DNA of 64,000 nucleotides, from assembly GCF_041052385.1 (NCBI RefSeq), contig NZ_CP163439.1:7181001-7245000 (forward strand). Direction: 5' to 3'. This document shows positions 6,404 to 15,161 of the stretch, piece after piece. The first letter of the stretch is position 1, and every line of letters begins with the position of its first letter. Made by a program: the position numbers and the translations under genes. The stretch is from Streptomyces sp. R28. Lineage in GTDB: Bacteria; Actinomycetota; Actinomycetes; Streptomycetales; Streptomycetaceae. Below the pieces are notes generated by a model. It ran no database searches. It saw nothing but the letters and a program-made list of their open reading frames with translations, and was not told the origin of the DNA.

Positions 6404-8986
6404 ATGGACCCGAACAACCGGGGATCCGAGGAGTACGGACACGACGGCGACGGCCAGGCGTCGCGTCAGCGCCCGCCCAGGGATCCCCTCACAACCGACT
6501 TCGGACAGCATGCGCCCGCACTCGCCCGCACGGTGCAACTGGTCTCGGGTGACTTCCTGCTCACCGTCAACCCCGTCGACGGCAGCGAGATCGAGGCCTG
6601 CCCGCCCGCGGAGCGTCCCGCGCGGCCCGAGAAGCTGACCCCGGCCGACCGCGCCGAGGTCGACCGCGCCGCCAAGCCGCCCGTCCCGCCCGGCCCGGCC
6701 CGTACCGCCCAGCCGCTGCCGGCCCGCCAGGACGAGCGCGAGGAGCTGGTACGGCTGCTCGCCCGCGGCCGCTCCGTACGTCTCGTCGGCTCCCCGGGCG
6801 CCGGCCGCACCAGCCTCCTCGACCTCGTCGCCGAGGACTGCGCGGACCTCGCGCCCGACGGCGTGGTCCGCCTCACCGGCTTCCACCGCACGCCCGCCGA
6901 CCTGCTGTACGACCTCTTCTACGCCGTCTACAGCGCCCCCCTGCATCGCCCGGAACCGGACGAACTGCTCACCTTCGTCCGTGACATCGGCGCCGTCGTG
7001 GTCCTGGACGACCTCGAGTTCGGCGGTGCCGCGCTCGACGAGCTGCTGGACGCGACCCCCGAGTGCGCCTTCGTGATGGGCGTCACGCCCGAGGTGCCCC
7101 CGCCGTCCGCCGGTTCCGGCATCGAGGACGTCGCCCTCGGCGGTCTCGACCGTGCCGCGAGCGTGGAGCTCCTGGAGCGCGGTGTCGGCCGGGTCCTCAC
7201 CGAGGACGAGTTGAACTGGGCGGGCGACCTGTGGTTCGAGTCGGAGGGCCTGCCGCTGCGGTTCGTCCAGGCCGGGGCGCTGCTGCGGCAGCGGGACCTG
7301 CTGCGGGCCGGCGAGGAGGCCGTCGAGGAGTTCGGGGTCTTCGAGGACGCGGCCCCCGTCGACGCGCCCTTCGAGGCGCCGTTCGGCGGCGAGACCGGCC
7401 GCGAGGAGGTGCCGCTGCCGTCGCTCGGTGAGGCGGGCGGGCCTGCGCCGCTGCTCGCCTCGCGGCTCAGCGCCTTGGCCCGCGCCACCCTGAAGTTCGC
7501 CGTCGCGCTCGGCGGCGAGGTGCCGCACCAGGCGCATCTGCCGGCGCTGGTCGGTGACACCCATGCCGACGCCGCGCTGGGCGAGCTGGTCGACTGCGGG
7601 CTGGTCTCGCCGGTCGGCTCCCGCTACCGGCTCGCCGCGGGCGTACAGGCCCAGCTGGAGGCCGTCGGATACGCCGAGGACGTCCAGGACGACGCCCGCA
7701 CCGCCGCCCGGCACTACGCCTGGTGGGCCGGGCACCCCTCGGTCACGCCGGAGCGCGTGTGCGCCGAGGCGGACGCCGTGCTCGCCGCGCTGGGTGTGCT
7801 CGTGCCGGATACCACGCCGCCCGCCGAGGGCGAGGAGAGCCCGACCGTGCAGCTGGCCCGTACGGCCGCGCCCGCGTTCGCCGCGGGGCTGCACTGGAGC
7901 GCCTGGGAGCGGGCGCTGCGGGCGGGTGCCGAGGGTGCTCGCCTCGCCGGTGACGTATCCGAACAGGCCTACTTCCACCACGAGTTGGGCGTCCTCGCGC
8001 TCTGCGGCGGCCGGCTGGACCGGGCCCGCGCCGAGCTGGAGACCTCCATCGGCCTGCGCGGCGCCCTCGCCGACAAGCGCGGCACGGTCGCGGCCCGCCG
8101 CGCCCTCGCCCTGGTCTCGGACCGCTCCGGTACGACGCCGGGGGTGGCCGCGTTCGGCGCCACGGCGGGGGAGGAGGTGTCGGACGCGCGGTACGAGGAG
8201 TCGCAGTCGCCTCCGGGAGGCGTGCCGGCCGCCGTCTTCCCGCCCGGCGGGGACGCCACGACGCTGGTCACCCACCGGGCGTCGTCGCCCTCCTCGCCGT
8301 CGTCCTCGGCGACCTCGCACAAGGTCCGCGGCGGCGTCCGGGGCTTCGCCCGGCGCAACCTCGTCGCGGCCGGCTCGGGCGCGCTGCTCGTGGCCGTGCT
8401 CGGCACGGTGGTGACGCTCGGCGCGACCTCCGACAACGACTCCAAGACCCCGTCCACCCAGGTCGGCGTCAACCCGTCCGCCAGCCAGGGGGTCGGCGAC
8501 GACAGCCTCGGCGCCGACAAGGCGGAGGGCAGCGACAACGAGGGCTCCGGCGACACCGGTACCCCGACGAGCCGCCCGACGGACCCGGGTCCCGACGGCA
8601 CGTACGGCACGTCGGACGACCCGACCCCCACGGATACCGCGGGGCCGTCGGACGACCCGACCGGTACGCAGGGCTCGGGCGGCGGTTCGAACTCGTCGAC
8701 GAAGCCACCGTCGTCGACGAAGCCACCGTCCTCGACCAAGCCGCCGACAAACGACCCGACGACCCCGCCGACCGACGATCCGACGGACGACCCCACGACC
8801 CCGCCGACCGACGATCCGACGACCCCGCCGACGGACGATCCGACGACGCCACCGACGGAATCCCCCTCGACCTCCACGTCGGCCAGCGGTCCGGCCCCGT
8901 CCGGCCCGACGGAGACCACCAGTTCCGCGAGCGCCCCGCAGAGCACCGACGCGGGTACGCCGAGCAGCGCCGACGCGGTGATCTGA
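6404..8986 (+). CDS. Membrane-anchored P-loop NTPase-like protein with Thr/Pro/Asp repeat tail
   Basis: The ATG at 6404 gives 860 residues. Residues 1-105 are polar. A P-loop-like segment GSPGAGRTS (129-137) follows, but Arg135 replaces the usual Walker A Lys. A Walker B-like strand AVVVLDDLE (197-205) comes next, and the rest to about residue 560 resembles the helical part of STAND-type ATPases. One transmembrane helix (about 653-677, LLVAVLGTVVTLG) precedes a roughly 180-residue low-complexity tail rich in Thr, Pro, Asp and Ser with repeats such as TPPTDDPT. The tail is presumably outside the membrane or in the wall. The longer open frame back to 6155 lacks a convincing ribosome site. A terminator hairpin follows at 9005. 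Function unknown. Confidence 0.8.
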   Translation: MDPNNRGSEEYGHDGDGQASRQRPPRDPLTTDFGQHAPALARTVQLVSGDFLLTVNPVDGSEIEACPPAERPARPEKLTPADRAEVDRAAKPPVPPGPARTAQPLPARQDEREELVRLLARGRSVRLVGSPGAGRTSLLDLVAEDCADLAPDGVVRLTGFHRTPADLLYDLFYAVYSAPLHRPEPDELLTFVRDIGAVVVLDDLEFGGAALDELLDATPECAFVMGVTPEVPPPSAGSGIEDVALGGLDRAASVELLERGVGRVLTEDELNWAGDLWFESEGLPLRFVQAGALLRQRDLLRAGEEAVEEFGVFEDAAPVDAPFEAPFGGETGREEVPLPSLGEAGGPAPLLASRLSALARATLKFAVALGGEVPHQAHLPALVGDTHADAALGELVDCGLVSPVGSRYRLAAGVQAQLEAVGYAEDVQDDARTAARHYAWWAGHPSVTPERVCAEADAVLAALGVLVPDTTPPAEGEESPTVQLARTAAPAFAAGLHWSAWERALRAGAEGARLAGDVSEQAYFHHELGVLALCGGRLDRARAELETSIGLRGALADKRGTVAARRALALVSDRSGTTPGVAAFGATAGEEVSDARYEESQSPPGGVPAAVFPPGGDATTLVTHRASSPSSPSSSATSHKVRGGVRGFARRNLVAAGSGALLVAVLGTVVTLGATSDNDSKTPSTQVGVNPSASQGVGDDSLGADKAEGSDNEGSGDTGTPTSRPTDPGPDGTYGTSDDPTPTDTAGPSDDPTGTQGSGGGSNSSTKPPSSTKPPSSTKPPTNDPTTPPTDDPTDDPTTPPTDDPTTPPTDDPTTPPTESPSTSTSASGPAPSGPTETTSSASAPQSTDAGTPSSADAVI
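8695..8862 (+). repeat. In-frame tandem repeats encoding Thr/Pro/Asp-rich tail
   Basis: Two repeat families lie back to back inside the preceding gene: about three copies of a 15-base unit encoding PPSSTK-like peptides (from about 8695), then several copies of a 24-base-class unit encoding TPPTDDPT (from about 8761). They extend the extracellular stalk and are prone to length change by slippage. Confidence 0.75.
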
Positions 8987-9004
8987 CGCACTGATCGAGA
9001 CAGA

Positions 9005-9035
9005 AGGGCCGGGTCCACCCTGTGGACCCGGCCCT
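9005..9035. terminator. Bidirectional terminator hairpin
   Basis: AGGGCCGGGTCCAC (9005-9018) pairs perfectly with GTGGACCCGGCCCT (9022-9035) around a three-base loop. It lies between the convergent P-loop membrane gene and nucS, and can serve both. Confidence 0.85.
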
Positions 9036-9065
9036 CGTCGTCGTACAACCGCTCGGAACGGCGCG

Positions 9066-9737
9066 TCAGAACAACCGCAACTTGTCGTCCTCGATCCCGC
9101 GCATCGCGTCGTAGTCCAGGACCTGGCAGCCGATGCCGCGGTCCGTGGCGAGGACCCGGGCCTGCGGCTTGATCTCCTGTGCCGCGAAGATGCCCCGGAC
9201 CGGCGCGAGATGGGGATCCCGGTTCAGCAGCTCCAGATAGCGCGTGAGCTGCTCCACGCCGTCGATCTCGCCGCGCCGCTTGATCTCGACGGCGACCGTC
9301 CGGCCCTCGGCGTCCCGGCACAGGATGTCGACCGGCCCGATGGCCGTCATGTACTCGCGGCGGATGAGCGTGTAGCCCTCGCCGAGGGTTTCGATGCGGT
9401 CGGCGAGCAGTTCCTGGAGGTGCGCTTCCACACCGTCCTTGATCAGACCGGGGTCCACGCCGAGTTCGTGCGAGGAGTCGTGGAGGACTTCCTCCATGGT
9501 GATGATGAGCTTCTCGCCCGCTTTGTTGGTGACCGTCCAGACGTCCTGCTGCTCCCCGTCCCCCTCCTTCAGGGTGCAGGGCGGCGACATCCAGTTCAGG
9601 GGCTTGTAGGCCCGGTCGTCCGCGTGGATCGAGACGCTGCCGTCCGCCTTGACCAGGATCAGACGGGGCGCCGAGGGCAGGTGGGCGGTGAGCCGGCCCG
9701 CGTAGTCGACGGAGCATCGGGCAATGACGAGACGCAT
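9066..9737 (-). CDS. nucS: Mismatch-specific endonuclease NucS
   Basis: NucS (also called EndoMS) cuts both strands at mismatched bases and provides non-canonical mismatch repair in actinobacteria that lack MutS/MutL. The ATG at 9737 gives 223 residues, the usual size. The N-terminal half is the dimerisation/DNA-binding domain. The C-terminal half is a RecB-like nuclease with Asp137, Glu151 and Lys153 in the D...ExK arrangement (VDILC and VAVEIKRRGE). The last residues DKLRLF match the sliding-clamp-binding tail of the family. Longer upstream open frame to 9881 is not needed. It is convergent with the P-loop membrane gene. Confidence 0.95.
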   Translation of the reverse strand: MRLVIARCSVDYAGRLTAHLPSAPRLILVKADGSVSIHADDRAYKPLNWMSPPCTLKEGDGEQQDVWTVTNKAGEKLIITMEEVLHDSSHELGVDPGLIKDGVEAHLQELLADRIETLGEGYTLIRREYMTAIGPVDILCRDAEGRTVAVEIKRRGEIDGVEQLTRYLELLNRDPHLAPVRGIFAAQEIKPQARVLATDRGIGCQVLDYDAMRGIEDDKLRLF

Positions 9738-10002
9738 GGTCGGCAACGCTACTCGACGGGCCAGGGTCGACGCGATTCGCCCTGGGGGAGTCCGTATGAC
9801 CCCGGACTGCCCCTGTTCATTTCTGGCCGATTGTGTGCCTAACGAGGACCGCCCATGTACGCATTCTCCTGGTGCCGTCACCGTCTGTTGCCTACCGTAT
9901 TAAACGGGAGGTCGCGAGGCGTGTACGCAGAGTGTCCGGTATCGCGAACTCCCTTATCTGTCCGGCAACCCCTGGTGTTCTGGGGGTGCGAGAGGAGAAC
10001 CC

Positions 10003-10395
10003 ATGTCGCTCGACGTCTCACCGGCCCTACTCGAACAGGCCGAGCGAGGCGAGGTCGACGAAGCCGCCTTCGTCGACTGCGTCCGGACCTCCCTGCCTTA
10101 TGCATGGGAGATGATCAGCTCCCTGGTGGCTCAGCTGAAGGTCGACGGCGGTCAGTTCGCCGACAACCAGACGCCTCCGCCGGACGAGCAGGCACGTGGC
10201 CAGCTGCTGCGTGCGCTTGCGAGTGACGCGATACGCGGCGCGCTGCAGCGGCACTTCGGGGTGCGACTGGCCTTCCAGAACTGCCACCGGGTGGCGGTGT
10301 TCCCGCTTGACGTCTCGGTCGACGAGACGCATGCCCGCTTCACCTCGGTCCGCAGTCAGGTGCTGAACCAGTCCCCGGAATTCAGGGACTGCTGA
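10003..10395 (+). CDS. SCO5389-like conserved protein (130 aa)
   Basis: This small soluble protein matches, as I recall it, the conserved Streptomyces family named after SCO5389, which sits beside nucS. Residues 1-60 are helical and acidic; residues 60-85 contain a Pro-rich turn (NQTPPPDEQARG). The C-terminal half has the conserved RHFGVRLAFQNCHRVAVFPL. No catalytic motif is obvious. The ATG at 10003 has AGAGGAGA five bases upstream. A functional link to nucS is suggested only by adjacency; they are divergently arranged with a 265-base spacer. Confidence 0.8.
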   Translation: MSLDVSPALLEQAERGEVDEAAFVDCVRTSLPYAWEMISSLVAQLKVDGGQFADNQTPPPDEQARGQLLRALASDAIRGALQRHFGVRLAFQNCHRVAVFPLDVSVDETHARFTSVRSQVLNQSPEFRDC

Positions 10396-10419
10396 CGCAG
10401 TGACCCATTGCTTGCCGCT

Positions 10420-10457
10420 CCTTACGCGGGAGGTGCATTCAGTACGGGGCGGCAAGC
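10420..10457. terminator. Probable terminator between convergent genes
   Basis: GCTTGCCGC (10420-10428) can pair with GCGGCAAGC (10449-10457) around a 20-base loop. It lies between the SCO5389-like gene and the convergent oxidoreductase. Confidence 0.5.
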
Positions 10458-10514
10458 CCTCCGGCGGACCGGGTCTTCCGGTGTGACGCGGCCGTGCATC
10501 CTCGGCGGGGCGGT

Positions 10515-11543
10515 TCAGCCGAGTTGCGGCAGTACTTCGGCGCCCAGGCGTCGTACGTTCTCCTCGGTCGCCGCCAGATCGCCCGAGCCCTCGACGAGCA
10601 GGGCGAAGCGGGAGATCCCGGTCCGCTCGCTGGTCGCCGCCAGGCGGTCGGCGCACAGGCGCGGGGTGCCCACCGGGTGCAGCCCGCAGAGCAGTTCGGT
10701 GTACGCCAGCGGGTCGCGCATCGCGCGATGGCGGCCGTCCACCGTCACATGGGCCTCCAGGCCCTGCCGGAGCCAGCCCGGCATCGCCTTCGTCAGGGTC
10801 TCGACCGCGTCCGTGCGCCGGTCCGCGATCTGGCAGACGCCGGCCGAGACATGGGCCGCGCCGAGGATCTCCTCAGCCGGACGCCCGGCCGCGCGGGCGT
10901 GCTCCCGCCAGCGGGCGACCATCTCGGCCTTCTCCTCGTCGCCCACATGCATCCCCAGCAGCATCGGCAGCCCGCGCTCGGCCGCGAGGCGCACGCTCGC
11001 CGGTGACGTGCACGCGACGACGACCTCGGGCCCCTCGGCGTCCGTGAGGCACTCCGACGGCCTCGGTACGACGGGGACTTCACGGAAGCCGAAACGGTCC
11101 CCGGCGGCCGCGACCGAGGGCTCGCGCAGCCAGCGCATGAGCAGATCGAGTGATTCCGGGAACCCCTCCTCGTACGCCTGAAGACCCGAGCCGAACACCT
11201 CCAGATCGACCCACGGCCCGCCGCGCCCCACGCCCAGCGAGAACCGCCCGCCGGAGGTGATGTGCAGCAGCGCGGCCTGCTCGCCGAGGGCCACCGGGTG
11301 CGCGGTGGGCAGCACGCTGACCGCCGTGCCCACCCGCAGCCGCTCGGTGCGGCCGAGCAGAAAGGCGGCCAGCGTGATCGCGGACGGACAGGTGCCGTAC
11401 GGCACGAAGTGGTGCTCGGCCAGCCAGACCGTGTCGAGCCCCGCTTCCTCGGCGACCTCGGCGGAGCGGACCGCGCGGTGCAGCGCCTCCCCGTCGCCCT
11501 GCCCCGGGAACCGGGCCGCCAACACGAAACTTCCTACGTGCAT
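10515..11543 (-). CDS. LLM-class flavin-dependent oxidoreductase
   Basis: A luciferase-like monooxygenase family protein of 342 residues from the ATG at 11543. The family uses FMN or F420 in a TIM barrel. Family features visible are the N-terminal strand MHVGSFVLAARFPG, the motif LDTVWLAEHHF (the Glu-His pair near residue 42 is typical), RLRVGTAVSVLPTAHPVALGEQAALL and GRFSLGVGRGG for cofactor binding. An open frame continues upstream to 11792, but the family start and an AAGGAAGCAGGAAAAGG stretch favour 11543. The substrate is unknown. Confidence 0.9.
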   Translation of the reverse strand: MHVGSFVLAARFPGQGDGEALHRAVRSAEVAEEAGLDTVWLAEHHFVPYGTCPSAITLAAFLLGRTERLRVGTAVSVLPTAHPVALGEQAALLHITSGGRFSLGVGRGGPWVDLEVFGSGLQAYEEGFPESLDLLMRWLREPSVAAAGDRFGFREVPVVPRPSECLTDAEGPEVVVACTSPASVRLAAERGLPMLLGMHVGDEEKAEMVARWREHARAAGRPAEEILGAAHVSAGVCQIADRRTDAVETLTKAMPGWLRQGLEAHVTVDGRHRAMRDPLAYTELLCGLHPVGTPRLCADRLAATSERTGISRFALLVEGSGDLAATEENVRRLGAEVLPQLG

Positions 11544-11766
11544 TGCCTTTTCCTGCTTCCTTGGCTCCGACGCGGAGCTCCCCCACCGGGCATAACCGTC
11601 TGACACGTGCCGAGGACACGGCTTGGCGAAGAGATTTGCGGATTGTCTGCAGAATCGAGCGCCGGAGCGAGGGACTTGTGGGGGTTGGTGCCGTACGGCT
11701 ACCCCTGTCCCTGCCGCGTAGGCTGGACATGCCCCGTCCATCCTGTATAGCCCCGAGAGGTGTTCC

Positions 11767-12108
11767 GTGTCCCCGCGTCGCAACCGACCCAACGGCCCTA
11801 AAGGAGCTGCCTCGTCCGGACAGAGCGCCGAGGTCGACCGTCCCGGTCGCTACGGCGGCTGGCAGTCGGCCGAGAACTGGCGGGGCGAGGACTGGAACGT
11901 ACGGCATGTGGCGGGCGCGAGCGCGCAGGGCAAGGCGTACCGCTGCCCGGGCTGCGACCAGATGATCCCGGACGGCGTCCCGCACGTGGTCGCCTGGCCG
12001 GACCACGCGGGCGTCGACGACCGCCGCCACTGGCACAGGTCGTGCTGGAACGCGAAGGACCGCCGCACCACGCGGGTGCAGCGGTCCCGTAACGCGCCGA
12101 AGTTCTAG
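11767..12108 (+). CDS. Small putative zinc-binding protein (113 aa)
   Basis: The first 60 residues are basic and disordered (MSPRRNRPNGPKG...). The C-terminal part carries CPGC (residues 60-63) and, 33 residues later, a HWHRSCW motif; four Cys/His ligands in this spacing suggest one zinc site of treble-clef type. Databases often label such proteins ATP/GTP-binding, but I see no P-loop. The GTG start at 11767 follows GAGAGGTG. The gene is convergent with the ABC permease at 12128, only 19 bases away. Confidence 0.7.
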   Translation: MSPRRNRPNGPKGAASSGQSAEVDRPGRYGGWQSAENWRGEDWNVRHVAGASAQGKAYRCPGCDQMIPDGVPHVVAWPDHAGVDDRRHWHRSCWNAKDRRTTRVQRSRNAPKF

Positions 12109-12127
12109 AGGTTGCGGCCGGGCCGGA

Positions 12128-12997
12128 TCACACGTCCCGCTTCTCCAGCAGGGCGTAGGCGCCGGCGAACGCGGCGGCCGTCACGCCGAGCATGATCCAC
12201 AGCGGGTCCCAGCCGGACGGGCCGGACTCGCTCAGGGACTGCTCGTAGAAGACGCTGAGCTGGTTCGGGATCGAGTACTCGAACAGGGCCTGCTGCAGGT
12301 CCTGCAGCGACTCCGAGAACATGAACAGCGCGATGACCAGCGGGGCCAGCAGCACGCCGATCATGATCGTGATCGCGCCCGCCGAGTGGCGGATGATCGA
12401 GCCGACGACGAGCGAGAGCAGGCCGAGCAGCGCGATGTAGAGCGAGATGCCGACCGTGCCCTTCAGCCACTCCTGGCCGGTGGGCTCGCGCGCGTCCAGC
12501 ATGGCCACGTCAGCGAGGGCGACCAGGCCGGCCGACGCCAGCGTCACCACGAACGCGACCACGAAGAACACGATCGCCTTCGCCGCCAGCACGCGGCCGC
12601 GGGTCGGGCAGGCGGTCATCGTGGTCCGGATCATGCCGGTGCCGTACTCCGAGGCGGTGGTCAGCACGCCGAGCGTGATGATGCACATGCTGCCGAGCAG
12701 CAGCCCGAAGAAGCCGAACGACAGCGGGTTCTCCGCGCGCAGGCTGCCGTCCGAGGAGTTGCCGGCGACCAGCGCGGCGGCCGCCAGGCCGATGCCGACG
12801 ACGAGCAGCACGAACACGCCGAGCGTCCACATCGTGGAGCGCACCGAGCGGATCTTCGTCCACTCCGAGGAGAGCGCGTGTCCGAGGTGCGTGCGCACGA
12901 CGGGGATCGGCGAGGTGTAGGTGGGGTACGACGGGCCGGGCGCCGCCTGCCAGTTCGGTGCGGCGGTCTGCGGCATCGGGGGCTGGGGCGTGCTCAT
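12128..12997 (-). CDS. ABC transporter permease, ABC-2/NatB type (289 aa)
   Basis: The first 45 residues are a Pro/Gln-rich cytoplasmic tail. The family motif SEWTKIRSVRSTMWT (about residues 43-57) leads into the first of six predicted helices. The segment ASEYGTGMIRTTM (loop after helix 2) is shared with the paralogue at 14389-15159. The ATG overlaps the stop of the partner ATPase by four bases (12994-12997), so the pair is coupled. ATPase/permease pairs of this type export small molecules, peptides or ions; the cargo is unknown. Confidence 0.87.
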   Translation of the reverse strand: MSTPQPPMPQTAAPNWQAAPGPSYPTYTSPIPVVRTHLGHALSSEWTKIRSVRSTMWTLGVFVLLVVGIGLAAAALVAGNSSDGSLRAENPLSFGFFGLLLGSMCIITLGVLTTASEYGTGMIRTTMTACPTRGRVLAAKAIVFFVVAFVVTLASAGLVALADVAMLDAREPTGQEWLKGTVGISLYIALLGLLSLVVGSIIRHSAGAITIMIGVLLAPLVIALFMFSESLQDLQQALFEYSIPNQLSVFYEQSLSESGPSGWDPLWIMLGVTAAAFAGAYALLEKRDV

Positions 12998-14265
12998 CGG
13001 GCGTCCTCGGGCTTGGTCGGGGCGGCAGGGGCGGCGGGGGCCGGGGGAGCGGCGGGTGCGGCGGGCGGCTGGGCCGGGGCCTGCGGGGGCGCGGCAGGCG
13101 GCTGTGCCGGGGCCTGGGGCGCCTGCGGGGCCTGCTGGGCGTACGGGTTGGGTGCACCCGCTCCGGGCGCCGCAGCGGGCGCGCCAGGGGCGCCGTACGG
13201 TCCCTGCCCGCCCTGCGGCGCGGGGAACGGCTGCCCGCCCTGCTCGGGCGGCGGCGGGGCGTACCAGCCGGGCTGGCCCTGACCCGGGACCGGCATCGGC
13301 GGGTGCGCGCCCGGCGGCAGCTGCTGCCTCAGCCCTTCCTTCTGGTCGGTCGTCGAGCGGTAGTCGACCGCGCCCTGCGTCATCCGCATGTACGCCTCCT
13401 CCAGCGAGGCCTGGTGCGGCGACAGCTCCCACAGACGTACGTCGGAGCCGTGCGCGATGTCGCTGATGCGGGGGAGCGGCAGCCCGGTCACCCGCAGCGC
13501 GCCGTCCTGCTCGGGCAGCACATGGCCGCCCGCCTCGGTGAGCGCCCCGGCCAGCTTCTCGCGCAGCTGCGGCTCGGTGTCGGGCGTACGGACCCGGGCG
13601 AAGCCCGCGGAGTTCGCCGCGATGAAGTCCTTCACGCTCATGTCGGAGAGCAGCTGCCCGCGCCCGATGACGATCAGGTGGTCGGCGGTCAGCGCCATCT
13701 CGCTCATGAGGTGCGAGGAGACGAAGACCGTCCGGCCCTCGGCCGCCAGCGACTTCATCAGGTTGCGCACCCAGAGGATGCCCTCGGGGTCGAGGCCGTT
13801 GACCGGCTCGTCGAACAGCAGCACCTGAGGGTCGCCCAGCAGCGCGGCGGCGATGCCGAGCCGCTGGCCCATGCCGAGCGAGAAGCCCTTGGAGCGCCTC
13901 CTGGCCACGTCCTGGAGGCCGACCACGCCCAGCACCTCGTCCACCCGCCGGGCCGGGATGCCGGACAGCTGGGCCAGGGACAGCAGGTGGTTGCGGGCGG
14001 CCCGGCCGCCGTGCACGGCCTTGGCGTCCAGCAGCGCGCCGACCTGGCGGGGGGCGTTGGGCAGCTTGCGATACGGGTAGCCGCCGATGTTCACGTGGCC
14101 CGCGGTCGGGTTGTCCAGGCCGAGGATCATCCGCATCGTCGTCGACTTGCCCGAGCCGTTGGGGCCCAGGAAGCCGGTGACGGCACCGGGCCGCACCTGG
14201 AAGGACAGGTTGTACACAGCGGTCTTGTCGCCGTAGCGCTTGGTCAGGCCGACTGCTTCGATCAT
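12994..14265 (-). CDS. ABC transporter ATP-binding protein with Pro/Gln/Ala-rich tail
   Basis: The ATPase core occupies residues 1-300: Walker A GPNGSGKST, Walker B VLLFDEP and H-loop SSHLMSEM. The signature is LGMGQ rather than LSGGQ, as in the paralogue at 15162. After residue 305 comes about 115 residues of low-complexity Pro/Gly/Gln/Ala sequence, unusual for an ABC ATPase. I chose the ATG at 14265 by alignment with the paralogue (MIEAVGLTKRYG versus MIELEGLTKRYG); a GTG at 14274 is also possible. It is coupled to the permease at 12128-12997. Confidence 0.9.
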   Translation of the reverse strand: MIEAVGLTKRYGDKTAVYNLSFQVRPGAVTGFLGPNGSGKSTTMRMILGLDNPTAGHVNIGGYPYRKLPNAPRQVGALLDAKAVHGGRAARNHLLSLAQLSGIPARRVDEVLGVVGLQDVARRRSKGFSLGMGQRLGIAAALLGDPQVLLFDEPVNGLDPEGILWVRNLMKSLAAEGRTVFVSSHLMSEMALTADHLIVIGRGQLLSDMSVKDFIAANSAGFARVRTPDTEPQLREKLAGALTEAGGHVLPEQDGALRVTGLPLPRISDIAHGSDVRLWELSPHQASLEEAYMRMTQGAVDYRSTTDQKEGLRQQLPPGAHPPMPVPGQGQPGWYAPPPPEQGGQPFPAPQGGQGPYGAPGAPAAAPGAGAPNPYAQQAPQAPQAPAQPPAAPPQAPAQPPAAPAAPPAPAAPAAPTKPEDAR

Positions 14266-14388
14266 GCTCCGCACCCATCGAAAGGATCAGGACAGCAGGG
14301 CGCACGCCCCCGTAAGGGTTAGGAGCTTATCGGGGCGCTGACGGTTCCACCCATGAGTGAGTAAAGGCTTTCGGTCGGCCGGCCGTCG

Positions 14389-15159
14389 CTATGCGTCCCG
14401 CCGCTTCAGCAGGACGTAACCGCCGGCGAGCGCCGCGATCACCCAGAGCACCATGATCCCGAGCCCGCCCCAGGGGCCGTACGGCGTGCTGTCGTCGACC
14501 GGGGTGACCACCTGCATGATCTTGCTGCCGGCCTGGTCGGGCAGATAGCGGCCGATCTTCTCGGTGGCCGGGACGTTGCCCAGGATGTTCGAGATCAGGA
14601 AGAAGAACGGCATCAGGATGCCCAGCGACAGCATCGGTGAGCGCAGCATCGCGGCGACGCCCATCGAGAACATCGCGATGAGGGTCATGTAGAGCCCGCC
14701 GCCGATCACCGCCCGCAGCACGCCGGGGTCGCCGATGGCGGCCTTGTGCTCGCCGAGCATCGCCTGCCCGAGGAAGAAGGTGACGAAGCTGGTGGCCATG
14801 CCGACGACGAGGGCGAGGCCGGTCGCCACCGCGATCTTGCTGAACAGGAAGGTGCCGCGGCGCGGTACGGCGGCCAGCGAGGTGCGGATCATGCCGGTGC
14901 TGTACTCGTTCGAGACGACGAGCACCCCGAACACGATCATCGCGAGCTGACCGAGGGTCATCCCGGCGAAGCTGATGAAGGTCGGGTCGAAGGACAGCTG
15001 GTCCCGCCGGTTCATGTGGTCGAACTCGTGCTTCGACAGGGCCGAGATCAGCATGCCGAGGGCGATCGTGACCACCACGGCGAGGGAGAGCGTCCACACG
15101 GTGGAGGCCACGGACCGGATCTTGGTCCACTCGGAGCGGATCACCTGGGTGGCTGCCAT
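14389..15159 (-). CDS. ABC transporter permease, ABC-2/NatB type (256 aa)
   Basis: Six predicted helices follow the N-terminal motif RSEWTKIRSVASTVWT. The loop SNEYSTGMIRTSLA and the C-terminal LLKRRDA match the paralogous permease at 12128-12997, showing that the two exporter pairs arose by duplication. The ATG at 15159 lies two bases after the ATPase stop and has GGAGGAGGAG just upstream, inside the ATPase coding end. No own promoter is apparent, so it depends on the ATPase gene. Confidence 0.88.
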   Translation of the reverse strand: MAATQVIRSEWTKIRSVASTVWTLSLAVVVTIALGMLISALSKHEFDHMNRRDQLSFDPTFISFAGMTLGQLAMIVFGVLVVSNEYSTGMIRTSLAAVPRRGTFLFSKIAVATGLALVVGMATSFVTFFLGQAMLGEHKAAIGDPGVLRAVIGGGLYMTLIAMFSMGVAAMLRSPMLSLGILMPFFFLISNILGNVPATEKIGRYLPDQAGSKIMQVVTPVDDSTPYGPWGGLGIMVLWVIAALAGGYVLLKRRDA

Positions 15160-15161
15160 GT

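Noticed and set aside
8695..8862. CRISPR-like array
   Set aside because: The repeats are contiguous, in frame and without spacers; they encode a Thr/Pro/Asp tail.
6209..9717. Long minus-strand open frames opposite the P-loop membrane gene
   Set aside because: They mirror the GC-rich repeats and the NTPase region; composition is atypical, and the plus-strand frame has clear domains, a membrane helix and a terminator.
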